Assembly: GCA_937915735.1 (NCBI GenBank)
Contig: CALGGS010000071.1
Coordinates: forward strand, 1-30,364
Source: an uncultured Treponema sp.
GTDB taxonomy: Bacteria > Spirochaetota > Spirochaetia > Treponematales > Treponemataceae
Reading direction: 5' to 3'
Length of the DNA stretch: 30,364 bases
Below the pieces are notes generated by a model that was not told the DNA's origin, ran no database searches, and saw only the letters and a list, made by a program, of their open reading frames with translations. Below, in pieces: positions 1 to 8,829 of this stretch; position 1 is the stretch's first letter, and each line of letters opens with the position of its first letter. A program made the position numbers and the translations under genes.

Positions 1-1582
1 GTGTGGCACAAAGCATGAATACTGTCGGAATAATGAACATTTTGTTGTTCTTTCCTACCTGACCGAGCCAAGCCGCCACTGCCATAAGAGCGATTCCTGC
101 CAAAAGCTGGTTTGCAGAACCGAAAAGACCCCAAATCTGAGAAAGAGAGAGACCGCCCAAAATACAGCCGATGATTACCATAAATGCAGTTCCTACGAAT
201 GGATTTGCAAGCGTTTTTCGGACTGAAGATTTTGCGTCCTTCCAGGTTGCCTCATCATCTTTGAGGAAAAGCTCAGAGAACATAAAGCGGCTCAAACGGG
301 TTGCAGAGTCAAGAGATGTGAGGGCGAAAACTGAAACTGCAAGAGTCAGGAGAGCCTTGATTGTATTAAAAGCAGTCGTTGTTTTGTCACCGAAAAGATA
401 TGCGATACCTTCACCGAAAGCGGCGGCAGGAGAACCTTTGAAGGCGAAAAGACCTTTAGCATTTTTAGTGATAAATGTCTGGTCACTGATTGAGCCTACG
501 ATAATTCCGATTGCAATCAAAGAAATGATTCCCAGTGCTGATTCAATGAGCATTGAGCCGTATCCGATTGCCTTTGCGTTACGCTCGTTGTCCAGCTGTT
601 TTGAAGAGGTTCCTGAAGCAATGAGAGAATGGAAGCCAGAGCAGGCACCACAAGCGACAGTAATGAAAAGAGCTGGGAACATATTTCCGATTGCTGTTTT
701 CCAGCCAGTGAAAGCCGGCAAACCGAACTGAACGCCACGGCTTCCACCGCAAATTGCCGCGAAAACGATTCCAACGAGAGCAATCAACATCATCGCGTAC
801 AATAAGAATGAAGAAAGATAGTCACGAGGCTGAAGCATAATCCAAACAGGAATAAGAGAAGCAACGGCAATATAAAGGCCGATAAGAACAATCCAAGCCG
901 TTCTGTTAAGGGCAAGACCAACATTAAGACCCAGGATTACGATTCCGACGATTGCGACGATTCCGATGATTGTAGCCGGAAGAGTTTTTACACCACAGCG
1001 ATTTGTTAAGATTCCGTAGATTACTGCCAAAATAATAAAAAGGAAAGAAATCATAGCAGTTGTCTGGTTGCCGGTTGGGTGCAAAACAAAGCCAAACTGA
1101 TTTGCATCACTTGCCGTAAAGAAGGTAGCCGCAACGACATTTACGAATGAAGCGATAACCAAAATCAAAACAAGAAGGGCGAAAATGATGAACAATTTTT
1201 TAGAGGTTTTTCCCATTGAGTCCTTGATGATTTCGCCGACAGATTTTCCACCGTGTCGTACAGAAGCAAAAAGAGAACCGAAGTCCTGCAAGCCGCCAAA
1301 GAAAATACCACCGACTACACACCACAAGAAAACCGGAACCCAACCGAAAACAGCCGCCTGAATAGGACCGTTAATAGGGCCGGCACCTGCGATTGAAGAA
1401 AAGTGATGTCCCATCAAAACGGCTGGTTTTGCAGGAACATAGTCTACGCCGTCTGTCATTTCGTTGGCAGGCGTCTTTTTTGCAGGGTCAATCCCCCACT
1501 GCTTTGCAAGCCATGAACCGTAGAAAACATAGCCACAGAAAAGCAAAGCGATTGCAGCAAGAATGATTAATAATGCTGTCAT
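1..1582 (-). CDS. cstA: Carbon starvation protein CstA, peptide transporter (3' end outside window)
   Basis: Reading down from ATG at 1582 the frame stays open to base 1, giving 527 residues without a stop, so the C-terminus lies outside the window. The protein is almost wholly hydrophobic with many membrane segments. It carries recognisable CstA blocks: GHHFSSIAGAGPINGPIQA near residue 58, CSGFHSLIASGT in the middle, and NQLLAGIALMAVAAWL near the visible end. CstA proteins are inner-membrane transporters for peptides or pyruvate, induced in other bacteria on carbon starvation. A purine-rich AAGGGGGA at 1593-1600 serves as ribosome binding site, 10 bases before the ATG. The stop of the upstream unknown gene is only 32 bases away, so the two are probably co-transcribed. 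The family is certain; the substrate is not shown by the sequence. Confidence 0.93.
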   Translation of the reverse strand, partial: MTALLIILAAIALLFCGYVFYGSWLAKQWGIDPAKKTPANEMTDGVDYVPAKPAVLMGHHFSSIAGAGPINGPIQAAVFGWVPVFLWCVVGGIFFGGLQDFGSLFASVRHGGKSVGEIIKDSMGKTSKKLFIIFALLVLILVIASFVNVVAATFFTASDANQFGFVLHPTGNQTTAMISFLFIILAVIYGILTNRCGVKTLPATIIGIVAIVGIVILGLNVGLALNRTAWIVLIGLYIAVASLIPVWIMLQPRDYLSSFLLYAMMLIALVGIVFAAICGGSRGVQFGLPAFTGWKTAIGNMFPALFITVACGACSGFHSLIASGTSSKQLDNERNAKAIGYGSMLIESALGIISLIAIGIIVGSISDQTFITKNAKGLFAFKGSPAAAFGEGIAYLFGDKTTTAFNTIKALLTLAVSVFALTSLDSATRLSRFMFSELFLKDDEATWKDAKSSVRKTLANPFVGTAFMVIIGCILGGLSLSQIWGLFGSANQLLAGIALMAVAAWLGQVGKNNKMFIIPTVFMLCAT

Positions 1583-1614
1583 TTTACTTTTTTCCCCCTT
1601 TGGAAAACTTTTTT

Positions 1615-2154
1615 TTATAGCGAGCCTGCGATTTTCTTCAGGTCACTTCCACGGCGATTCGTCGAAAAGCGACCTGTTGAAGCCTCGTAAGCCAATGCCC
1701 TAAAACTGCTCCAGCCATAAAAGCCGAATTTATATGATTTGTAAAAATTTAATTTTCTGAGTTTTTTGAAAGAGTCGTCAGGAATTTTATCTGAGACATA
1801 GATGAATGTGATATCAGTGTTTCTGTGACCGTAATAGGGAGTAACACGGGAAAGGCCCCGCTCCCATGCCAAAGATGCGAGAGAAGGAATGTCACCATCC
1901 TTGCTAAAAAACACGAATTCGTTTGAGTCAGATTCAGAAAGTTTTGCGGATTTTATTAAAAAATACTGCTCACTGTGGGATTTAAAAGTGGCTTCTGCAA
2001 GAAAAGGGGACTCTACATCCTCAGTCTTTAGATTGTAGTAGCTTTCAAAGGAATGGAGAATCTTACTGAACGCTTCGTTACTATCCATAGCAACAAAATT
2101 GTAAGACGATTTAGATTTTAGGTCAAGAGACAAAAAAAATCCGCTAAATTTCAT
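1615..2154 (-). CDS. Hypothetical protein upstream of cstA
   Basis: This is an unrecognised 179-residue soluble protein with no signal peptide or membrane segment. The start is uncertain. ATG at 2154 is chosen; a TTG at 2169 would add five residues, and a Met about 22 residues further in is also possible. None has a clear Shine-Dalgarno. The C-terminal half is aromatic and basic, with FYKSYKFGFYGWSSFRALAYE followed by RFSTNRRGSDLKK, which might contact nucleic acid or another protein, but this is only an impression. An internal stretch, FVFFSKDGDIPSLASLAWERG, looks like an ordered core. It lies 32 bases before cstA on the same strand and is divergent from hexokinase, so a role linked to CstA is possible but unproven. 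Confidence 0.7.
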   Translation of the reverse strand: MKFSGFFLSLDLKSKSSYNFVAMDSNEAFSKILHSFESYYNLKTEDVESPFLAEATFKSHSEQYFLIKSAKLSESDSNEFVFFSKDGDIPSLASLAWERGLSRVTPYYGHRNTDITFIYVSDKIPDDSFKKLRKLNFYKSYKFGFYGWSSFRALAYEASTGRFSTNRRGSDLKKIAGSL

Positions 2155-2155
2155 C

Positions 2156-2183
2156 TTGTGGAAATCCAAAAGAAGGATATAAT
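2156..2183 (+). promoter_or_regulatory. Predicted promoter for hexokinase
   Basis: TTGTGG at 2156-2161 is followed after 16 bases by a perfect TATAAT at 2178-2183. Transcription would begin near 2190, leaving about 27 untranslated bases before the ATG at 2217, with a weak AAGAGA ribosome site. The -35 box overlaps the start region of the divergent unknown gene. Confidence 0.55.
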
Positions 2184-2216
2184 AGGCATAAGAATATTTT
2201 AAAAAAGAGATTAGCT

Positions 2217-3500
2217 ATGCAACAAACAAATGTCACCAAATTTTTGGCTTCCCACGGGTTTTACAAGGACTTAGACTTGCTTTCACTGGCAAAGTCAGTT
2301 CAAAACGATATGATCGAGCGTTTTTTAGGGCACAAGTCTGATCAAGACATGATTCCGACTTACATTGACCCGTCTGCCATTTCATTTCAGAAAAAATCCG
2401 TTGTCGTCCTTGACGCTGGCGGCACGAATTTCCGCTCAGGCCTGGTCTCTTTTTCTGAAAACGGCTCCTACGAAATTTCAGATTTTCAAAAAGCAAGAAT
2501 GCCGGGAGTCGAAAAAGAGCTTACAAAAACAGAATTTTTCAACGAAATTGCAAAAAACATCGAGCGCTTCAAGGACAAAACCTCGGAAATCTGCTTCTGC
2601 TTTTCTTATGCCATGACAATCACCGAAGACCATGACGGAATACTTACAAATTTCTCAAAGGAAATAAAAGCTCCGCAGGTCGTCGGAACCTTCATCGGAA
2701 AAGAGCTGTTGAATGCCCTGGAAGAAAACGGCTGGAAAAAACTTCCTAAGGTTTTTCTTTTAAATGACACGGTGGCCGCCCTTCTTTCTGGAAGCGGGAA
2801 CAAAAAATATTCATCAGTAATAGGCTTTATTCTGGGAACGGGCTTAAACGCCGCATATATTCAGGGTGCAAAAAAAGAATACGAGTTAAAAAAACAAATC
2901 GTTGTCTGTGAAAGCGGAAAATTTTCAGGCTTTAAAAATTCAGATTTTGACATCATTCTCGACGAAAAAAGTGTAAAACCTCTTTCAGCCCCTTTTGAAA
3001 AGCTCTGCTCAGGAGCATATATAGGTTCGCTCGCCCTTGAAACACTATATTTTGCCGCAAAGGAGCATATTTTTTCAGAAGCCTTTTCAAAGGCAATTCT
3101 CCTTCGAAAAACACTTACTCTAATCGAAGTGAGCGCTTTTCTCGAAAACAGCGACAATGAAAACGAAAAATATCCGGATATTTTCGGCTCAGAAGTAGCC
3201 ACCAGCGAAGATTACAAAATTCTCTTTGAAATTTTTGACTCAATCGTAAACAGAATGGCCCAGCTTTCTGCTGTCATTATCTCAGCATGTCTTTTCCAAT
3301 GCGAAGAAGGAAAATCTGCCGAGCGGCCGGTTTTCGTTTCTTGCAACGGAAGCTCATTCTTTAAAACCTACAAGGTCATTGAGCGGACAAAAGAATATCT
3401 AGACAAAATCATCGAAAAATCCGGCGAAACGCTCTATTACGAGCTTTCAAGTGCCGAAGCCGACATTACAAAAGGCAGCGCAATGGCAGCTTTCGTTTAA
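2217..3500 (+). CDS. hxk: Hexokinase (eukaryotic-type family)
   Basis: This 427-residue enzyme would phosphorylate glucose and related hexoses with ATP to hexose 6-phosphates in the cytoplasm. Visible motifs are the phosphate-1 loop LDAGGTNFR at residues 65-73, the catalytic aspartate in LLNDTVAALLS (D184), and the adenosine-side GFILGTGLNAAY at 203-214. Length and motif order fit the hexokinase family of eukaryotes, also known in Treponema, rather than the shorter bacterial glucokinase or ROK families. It opens a plus-strand run with a nucleotidyltransferase, manA and a diguanylate cyclase. Glucose 6-phosphate isomerase is encoded further along the window. Family assignment is firm; the preferred sugar cannot be read from sequence. 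Confidence 0.92.
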   Translation: MQQTNVTKFLASHGFYKDLDLLSLAKSVQNDMIERFLGHKSDQDMIPTYIDPSAISFQKKSVVVLDAGGTNFRSGLVSFSENGSYEISDFQKARMPGVEKELTKTEFFNEIAKNIERFKDKTSEICFCFSYAMTITEDHDGILTNFSKEIKAPQVVGTFIGKELLNALEENGWKKLPKVFLLNDTVAALLSGSGNKKYSSVIGFILGTGLNAAYIQGAKKEYELKKQIVVCESGKFSGFKNSDFDIILDEKSVKPLSAPFEKLCSGAYIGSLALETLYFAAKEHIFSEAFSKAILLRKTLTLIEVSAFLENSDNENEKYPDIFGSEVATSEDYKILFEIFDSIVNRMAQLSAVIISACLFQCEEGKSAERPVFVSCNGSSFFKTYKVIERTKEYLDKIIEKSGETLYYELSSAEADITKGSAMAAFV

Positions 3501-3560
3501 TTTTTGGGATAATTTCAATAATCTGTGGAAAAAATTCTCAAAAAGGAGTATTCTAAAGTC

Positions 3561-4484
3561 ATGAAACCAACATTATTAGTTTTGGCGGCAGGTATGGGCA
3601 GCCGCTATGGTGGCGTTAAGCAGATTGATTCAGTAGGAAAAAACGGCGAGTGCCTTTTAGATTTCGCCGCTTATGACGCAAAAAAATGTGGCTTCGGAAA
3701 AGTCGTCTACATTATCCGAAAGGACATCGAAAAAGATTTCAGGGAGCGGCTTTTTGACAGAGTCGCAAAAAATTTCAACGCAGAATATGTTTTTCAGACT
3801 CCGACGGCACTTTTAAACGAAGAGGAGCAAAAAAAAGCCGCAGAACGAACAAAGCCCTGGGGTACAATTCATGCGGTTTTGTGCGCAAAACAGGCGATAA
3901 ACGAGCCGTTCGCCGTCATCAATGCGGACGACTACTACGGGCGTGCTGCATTTGAGACTCTTGGGAATTACCTCTCTTCAATAAACAACGACTGCACCGA
4001 GCACGCAATGGTAGGCTACATTCTCGGAAACACTATGAGCCGAAACGGCAGCGTAAGCCGCGGAGTCGCCCAGACCGAAAACGGCTACTTAAAATCAATC
4101 GTAGAAAACACAAAAATCTATTACACGGGCGAGCATTTTGAAGGAAAAGAAATCGTCAGCGAGCTTGACGGAAAAACAATCTCAATGACAGGGAAAGAAT
4201 GTGTCAGCATGAATTTGTTCGGTTTCTCACCAAAAGCATTCGAGGGCTTTGAAGAATACTGGGACAACTTCAAAAAAACAAGTCTTGGCTTGCCAAAGGC
4301 AGAGGCTCTTCTTCCAGTAGCGGCAAGCGACATCATTAAAAACGGCGAGGGAAAAATCAAGGTCTTTACCAGCGACGAAAGCTGGTTCGGCATGACCTAC
4401 CCCGAAGACAAGCAGGTTGTAAAAGACGAAATCGCAAAAAAAATCGCCGCCGGCTACTATCCGGAAAAACTCTGGGAGAAATAA
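3561..4484 (+). CDS. Sugar-phosphate nucleotidyltransferase
   Basis: This 307-residue protein has the Rossmann-like NTP-transferase fold. The signature loop LAAGMGSRYGGVKQID lies at residues 8-23, PWGTIHA at 99-105, and the metal-binding NADDYYG at 121-127. Enzymes of this fold join a sugar 1-phosphate to an NTP, releasing pyrophosphate. The GSRYGGVKQ form of the loop differs from the GTRLxPLT loop of RfbA, GalU and GlmU, so the base and sugar cannot be named. ATG at 3561 is chosen because AAGGAG stands at 3543-3548; a GTG at 3525 would add 12 residues that match nothing in the family. It sits between hexokinase and manA, which suggests activation of a hexose or mannose derivative. Confidence 0.85.
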   Translation: MKPTLLVLAAGMGSRYGGVKQIDSVGKNGECLLDFAAYDAKKCGFGKVVYIIRKDIEKDFRERLFDRVAKNFNAEYVFQTPTALLNEEEQKKAAERTKPWGTIHAVLCAKQAINEPFAVINADDYYGRAAFETLGNYLSSINNDCTEHAMVGYILGNTMSRNGSVSRGVAQTENGYLKSIVENTKIYYTGEHFEGKEIVSELDGKTISMTGKECVSMNLFGFSPKAFEGFEEYWDNFKKTSLGLPKAEALLPVAASDIIKNGEGKIKVFTSDESWFGMTYPEDKQVVKDEIAKKIAAGYYPEKLWEK

Positions 4485-4507
4485 AGCTCGCCCCGCTGGT
4501 TACAATT

Positions 4508-5323
4508 ATGCTAAAATTAACTCCTATTCGTTCAGAAAAAGTCTGGGGGTATGAGGACTGGATTGCCTCAACCCACAAAGACGGCTGTCAGGACGAATTC
4601 AAAAAACTTACAAACGATTATCCTCTTCTCGTAAAAGTGATTCAGGCAAATGACACGCTTTCCGTTCAGGTTCATCCCGACGACAAGGACGCAAAACGGC
4701 TTGAAGGCCAGTCTGAGCGCGGGAAAACTGAGTGCTGGTATGTTCTTAACGCTGAGAAAGGTGCCAGCCTTGTCTACGGCCTAAAAGAAAATTACTCAAA
4801 AAAAGAAATACTTGAAGCCGTAAAAGAAAAAAGACTTGAAGCTCTTTTAAATCGGGAGGAAGTAAAGAAAGGCGACTTTATTTTCATTCCGTCGGGAACC
4901 GTTCACGCAATTGCCGGCGGGCTAAGGCTTCTTGAGGTCCAGCAAAGCTCGAACATAACCTACAGGCTCTATGACTGGGGCAGGCCTCGTGAAGTCCATA
5001 TCGAAAAGGCCGTTGAAGTCATAAAAAACGAAAAGCGAAAACAAATCGCGCCTCTTGCAGAGGAATTTGAATGTGAATATTTTAAGCTGAAAAAAGAGCC
5101 TTTAAAAGGCGGCTATTCATTTTTAGTTTCGCCAGCCTCAAAGAGCGTAGAGCTTGTCTTTATATCTGATGGGGACGGAAAAATCCGCTCGAGTACAAAA
5201 GAGGGCCTGAAAACCGAAGAAGCCTTCAAAAAAGAAGACATTTTCGCCGTTCTTCCAGGAGAAAAGATTACCCTCGAGGGAAAGGGCGAAGTCATAAGGA
5301 TTATGGTCAAGGAAAATTGTTAA
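4508..5323 (+). CDS. manA: Mannose-6-phosphate isomerase, class I
   Basis: This 271-residue zinc enzyme interconverts mannose 6-phosphate and fructose 6-phosphate. Metal ligands are visible as Q54 and H56 in SVQVHPDD, E75 in GKTECWY and H133 in PSGTVHAIAGG. The family block YRLYDWGR follows at 152-159. It belongs to the short bacterial class I form rather than the roughly 400-residue type. The start lies 23 bases after the nucleotidyltransferase stop and has no obvious Shine-Dalgarno, so translation may depend on coupling. Its last codons overlap the TTG start of the diguanylate cyclase. Together with hexokinase and Pgi it connects mannose to glycolysis or to mannose-based sugar nucleotides. 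Confidence 0.94.
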   Translation: MLKLTPIRSEKVWGYEDWIASTHKDGCQDEFKKLTNDYPLLVKVIQANDTLSVQVHPDDKDAKRLEGQSERGKTECWYVLNAEKGASLVYGLKENYSKKEILEAVKEKRLEALLNREEVKKGDFIFIPSGTVHAIAGGLRLLEVQQSSNITYRLYDWGRPREVHIEKAVEVIKNEKRKQIAPLAEEFECEYFKLKKEPLKGGYSFLVSPASKSVELVFISDGDGKIRSSTKEGLKTEEAFKKEDIFAVLPGEKITLEGKGEVIRIMVKENC

Positions 5324-7002
5324 AGTCAATAAAATCAAAAATCTGTTTTGTCGTTCTCTCAGGTATCATAGTCTCTTCTTTTATAGTCGGAAGCTTTGGA
5401 ATTTTTTGGTCAAACAACGCAATCCGAAGAGACTCTGCAGAACTTCTTGACTTAATGGCACAGACCCAGACGACAGGACTTAACACAATGTTCGACAGCA
5501 TAGAAAAATCCTCAATAATTCTTTCACATTATGTCGCCGAAGACTTAAACGACCTGGGAATTTTTAGGGAAGAAGAAAAATTCGCGCGTTACATGGGCCA
5601 CATTTCAGACATTTCGTATTACATAGCAAATTGCACAAGCCCTGCCCTCTCAGTTTTCGTACGCTTTGCCCCGGAGCTCACGACCGAAGTCGAAAGCATC
5701 CTCTGGAAGCGGGTAAACGGCGTTTTTGTTCAGGACACTCTCACGGAATTTCCGGTTTACGATTCAGATTTTGACAACAGCTGGTATTATAAAGCAAGAA
5801 TGAAGGGACAGGGAGTCTGGACAAAGCCTTATTACGATGATGATTTAAAAGAATATGTTGTCTCTTACTCGCTACCCGTCTACAAGGACGGAAGATTCGT
5901 TGCAGTCATAGGAATGAACATTGACTTCGATGACATAGTCGAAATAATAAAGTCTATTTCCGTCTATGACTCAGGCCATGCTTTCCTTACAGATGAAGAT
6001 TTCGTAATCACATATCATAGACGACTTCCGGCAGGAACAAGGATTTTCGCCAACGCAAGCGAGTTTAAAATTTTTCAGATAGACGGACTCAACACAGAAA
6101 TTTATGAATACAAGAACAGCGTTCAGAACTCAAAAAACAAAAGCCAGACCACAAACTTCAGGATGATTTATAAAGATCTCCAAAACGGAATGAAGCTCGT
6201 AGTCAGCGTTCCTGATTTTGAAATTGACCGTACAAGAAACCATCTTATTTTTGCTATTTTTGCCTCAGTCTTAGTAATCACGATTTTAGTTTCCATCAGC
6301 AGCATACTCGTTTCAAACAGGTTTACCCGCCCTTTAAAAGAACTTATCGAATCAACAAAAAATATCATTGTCGGAGATTATGATTTAAATTTCAGCCACA
6401 AGCCAAAGGATGAAATCGGAGAGCTGATGACTACATTTACACTTATGGCAAAATCCTTAAAAATTCAGTTTGATTACATCAACTCCCTGGTTTACTACGA
6501 TTCAATGACAGGAGCAAAAAACAAGCGGGCATTTATTGATGTAAAAAGCGAAATTGACAAAAAGATTGCAGATTCCCGCGAAAAAAATCAGCAATATGAA
6601 TTCGGCATAGTAGTATTTGATGTGAACGACCTCAAATACATGAATGACAATTTCGGGCATGAAGCCGGAGACAAGCTCATAAAGTCAGCATGCAACCTTA
6701 TCAGAAATAATTTTACGAACAGTCAGATTTTCCGCATCGGCGGAGACGAATTCGTAGTCATTCTCGAAAATAAAGATTACGAAAACAGGACTGAGCTTTT
6801 GACAAAGCTTCGCACCGACATGGATCTTCCCCTTCCAGTTACAGAGCGAAACGAAGCTTTCGATAAAATTTCAATGGCGGCGGGCCTTGCCGTCTATGAC
6901 AGCCAGTCAGACAAGAATTTCCAGTCAGTCTTTGAAAAAGCCGACACTGAAATGTACAATGTAAAGGTTGCAATGAAGGGCGGCAAAGAAAATGTCAGGT
7001 AA
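5317..7002 (+). CDS. Membrane diguanylate cyclase, Cache-HAMP-GGDEF
   Basis: This 561-residue sensor has a membrane segment at about 11-31, a periplasmic double-Cache-like region at about 40-300 (with the typical WYYKARMKGQGVW and GVIGMN-type strands), a second membrane segment at 309-333, HAMP at about 334-385, and a GGDEF domain at about 390-561. The active site is intact: GGDEF at 475-479 and NDLKYMNDNFGHEAGD at 437-452. It should therefore make cyclic-di-GMP from two GTP. No RxxD inhibitory site stands five residues before GGDEF. The start is TTG at 5317, overlapping the manA stop by seven bases; the next in-frame ATG would remove the first membrane segment. It is probably translated by coupling to manA. 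Confidence 0.9.
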   Translation: MLKSIKSKICFVVLSGIIVSSFIVGSFGIFWSNNAIRRDSAELLDLMAQTQTTGLNTMFDSIEKSSIILSHYVAEDLNDLGIFREEEKFARYMGHISDISYYIANCTSPALSVFVRFAPELTTEVESILWKRVNGVFVQDTLTEFPVYDSDFDNSWYYKARMKGQGVWTKPYYDDDLKEYVVSYSLPVYKDGRFVAVIGMNIDFDDIVEIIKSISVYDSGHAFLTDEDFVITYHRRLPAGTRIFANASEFKIFQIDGLNTEIYEYKNSVQNSKNKSQTTNFRMIYKDLQNGMKLVVSVPDFEIDRTRNHLIFAIFASVLVITILVSISSILVSNRFTRPLKELIESTKNIIVGDYDLNFSHKPKDEIGELMTTFTLMAKSLKIQFDYINSLVYYDSMTGAKNKRAFIDVKSEIDKKIADSREKNQQYEFGIVVFDVNDLKYMNDNFGHEAGDKLIKSACNLIRNNFTNSQIFRIGGDEFVVILENKDYENRTELLTKLRTDMDLPLPVTERNEAFDKISMAAGLAVYDSQSDKNFQSVFEKADTEMYNVKVAMKGGKENVR

Positions 7003-7061
7003 GGCTCCACATTCAGGACGGCATCTTTTACCTTTCTAAGAACAATCTTTAAAAAAGAAAT

Positions 7062-7095
7062 TTGACCCTTTTTCAGAATAGGATTAAACTATAAT
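7062..7095 (+). promoter_or_regulatory. Predicted promoter for TRAP binding protein
   Basis: TTGACC at 7062-7067 is followed after 17 bases by TAAACT at 7085-7090. A better -10 hexamer, TATAAT at 7090-7095, lies five bases further on but is too far from this -35 box. The gene has a strong GGAGG at 7107-7111, five bases before the ATG. Confidence 0.5.
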
Positions 7096-7116
7096 AATAA
7101 TTTCTCGGAGGCTTAT

Positions 7117-8121
7117 ATGTTAAAAAAATCCCGGCTCCTAATCACACTTGCCATAGCAGGCACACTTCTTTTTTCATGCAACGAAAAAAAAGCTCAGGTG
7201 CAGGAAGAAAAAGAAATCACTCTTGTATTAGCGGAAGTAAATCCAGCACAGACCATCGCCGGCCGAATGGACCAGGCTTTTAAAGAAAAGGTCGAGGAAC
7301 TTTCTAAGGGCAAAATTAAGATTGATGTTCAGTTTTCCGGCGTTCTTGGTGACAACAAAAGCGTCAGGGCAATTATGACAAAGCCGAACAGCACGATTCA
7401 GATGACACGGCAAGGGCCAATCGCAGACTTCAGCAAGTCATACAGTCTGTTTTCAATTCCTTACACATTTAAAAATCTTGACCATTTCTGGAATTTTGCG
7501 AATTCCGAAACAGCTCAAAAGCTTCTTGAAAAGCCAAGGGAAGAAGGTAAAAATGTAATCGGACTTTTCTACGGCGAAGAAGGCTTCAGGAATCTTTTCT
7601 CGACAAAAAACATCACCTCGCTAAAAGATTTCGAAGGCCTTACAATGCGTGTCACAAGCGAAAAAACAAACAAAACGCTTGCCGCCAGCCTTAAAATGAA
7701 GGCAAAGGAAATAAAATTTGCAGACCTCTACGGGGCGCTTGCAACAGGCGAGGTAGATGTCGCAGATCAGCCTCTTGCAAACTATCTTGCGAATCACTTC
7801 AACGAGGTTGCCCCTTATGTTATTTTGAATTCTCATCAGCTGGGAACAATGGAAACCTATATTACGACAGAATGCTGGGACTCCCTTTCCGAAAAGCAGC
7901 AAAAAATCCTGAAAGAGGCCGGAAAATACGCCTCTGACTATTGCAGGAAAATCTCAGCCGAAGAAGAAGACAAAATCATAAAGGAAATCGAGGCGTCAGG
8001 CTGCACCGTCATAAGGGTTGACGACATAACACCATACAAAGAAGGCTTTAAGGAATACATCGCAGAGCTTTCAGAAGCAGATCCTGAACTTTACGCAGAA
8101 ATCCTAAGCTACGCAAAATAA
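7117..8121 (+). CDS. TRAP transporter solute-binding lipoprotein, DctP family
   Basis: This 334-residue protein has a lipoprotein signal peptide ending LLFSC (Cys21), so it should be lipid-anchored outside the inner membrane. The mature part is a DctP-type binding protein. It has GRMDQAFKEKVEELSKGKIKIDVQ near residue 50, written here only to show the family's alpha/beta start, and LKDFEGLTMRVTSEKTNK near 170, where the conserved Arg usually contacts the ligand's carboxylate. These proteins capture organic or sugar acids for a DctQ/DctM permease. No DctQ or DctM gene follows: the next signal is a terminator and then the oppositely oriented rpsD. It therefore either works with a permease elsewhere or acts as a sensor partner. 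Confidence 0.88.
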   Translation: MLKKSRLLITLAIAGTLLFSCNEKKAQVQEEKEITLVLAEVNPAQTIAGRMDQAFKEKVEELSKGKIKIDVQFSGVLGDNKSVRAIMTKPNSTIQMTRQGPIADFSKSYSLFSIPYTFKNLDHFWNFANSETAQKLLEKPREEGKNVIGLFYGEEGFRNLFSTKNITSLKDFEGLTMRVTSEKTNKTLAASLKMKAKEIKFADLYGALATGEVDVADQPLANYLANHFNEVAPYVILNSHQLGTMETYITTECWDSLSEKQQKILKEAGKYASDYCRKISAEEEDKIIKEIEASGCTVIRVDDITPYKEGFKEYIAELSEADPELYAEILSYAK

Positions 8122-8189
8122 GCTTTCCCGCTAAGTTTGAAACGACAAAAACAAACTTAGCAATGACAAAACAATCTTCAAGATTATAA

Positions 8190-8222
8190 AAAAAACCGCT
8201 CCATTTTGGAGCGGCTTTTTTT
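8190..8222. terminator. Bidirectional rho-independent terminator
   Basis: Stem CCGCTCCA at 8196-8203 pairs with TGGAGCGG at 8207-8214 around a three-base loop. It has an A-run on the left and a T-run on the right. It lies between the convergent dctP-like gene and rpsD, so it can end transcription from both sides. Confidence 0.85.
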
Positions 8223-8235
8223 CGTGCAAGTAAAA

Positions 8236-8829
8236 TTACTTGCTGTAGAACTCGACGACCATCTGATCGTTAATCTGAACAGGGATTTCTGAGCGGAGTG
8301 GCAAGCGAGCCAACTTTCCAGAGAAGTTGTCGTCGTCACGCTCGAGGTAGTCAAGCTTAGCCTTGTTGTTTGAAAGGTAAGTAGTCTTGAACTGCTCACT
8401 CTTTCTCATTTTTTCAACCAAAGAAATTGTTGAGCCGACTTTTACAGCATAAGAAGGAATGTTAATGACATTTCCGTCAACTTCGATATGCTTGTGGCTG
8501 ACCATCTGGCGAGCCATACGGATTGAAGAAGCGAAGCCAAGTCTGTAAACGAGGTTGTCCAACCGGGTTTCGAGAGAAACCAAGAGAGCGACACCTGTCA
8601 TTTCCTTTGATTTAGCCGCTTTTTCGAAGTATCGGCGAAGCTGTTTTTCAAGGATGTTGTAGTAAGCCTTTACCTTCTGTTTTTCGACCAAGTGCAAAGC
8701 GTAATCAGAAGATTTCTTTGTTTTTTTGAAAGCAGGGGCTCCTGCTCTGTCCATTGCCTTTGGGTGTCCACAAACATTAACACCAAGTCGGCGGCATTCC
8801 TTAAAGCGAGGATTGCGTCGTGTAGCCAT
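8236..8829 (-). CDS. rpsD: 30S ribosomal protein S4
   Basis: This 197-residue primary 16S rRNA-binding protein of the small subunit begins with FKECRRLGVNVCGHPKA, in place of the four-cysteine zinc form. The S4 RNA-binding domain spans about residues 90-150, with TRLDNLVYRLGFASSIRMA, then HIEVDGNVINIPSY. Length is near the usual 200-210. AGGAG precedes the ATG. A possible -10 (TATAAA on the minus strand, 8868-8873) lies in the gap upstream, so it is probably transcribed apart from gpsA. In many bacteria S4 lies in the alpha operon with rpoA; here it stands alone among metabolic genes. Confidence 0.96.
   Translation of the reverse strand: MATRRNPRFKECRRLGVNVCGHPKAMDRAGAPAFKKTKKSSDYALHLVEKQKVKAYYNILEKQLRRYFEKAAKSKEMTGVALLVSLETRLDNLVYRLGFASSIRMARQMVSHKHIEVDGNVINIPSYAVKVGSTISLVEKMRKSEQFKTTYLSNNKAKLDYLERDDDNFSGKLARLPLRSEIPVQINDQMVVEFYSK

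Noticed and set aside
171..731. Plus-strand open frame of 186 residues
   Set aside because: It lies opposite cstA, whose protein motifs are clear on the minus strand; the plus-strand translation shows no family features.
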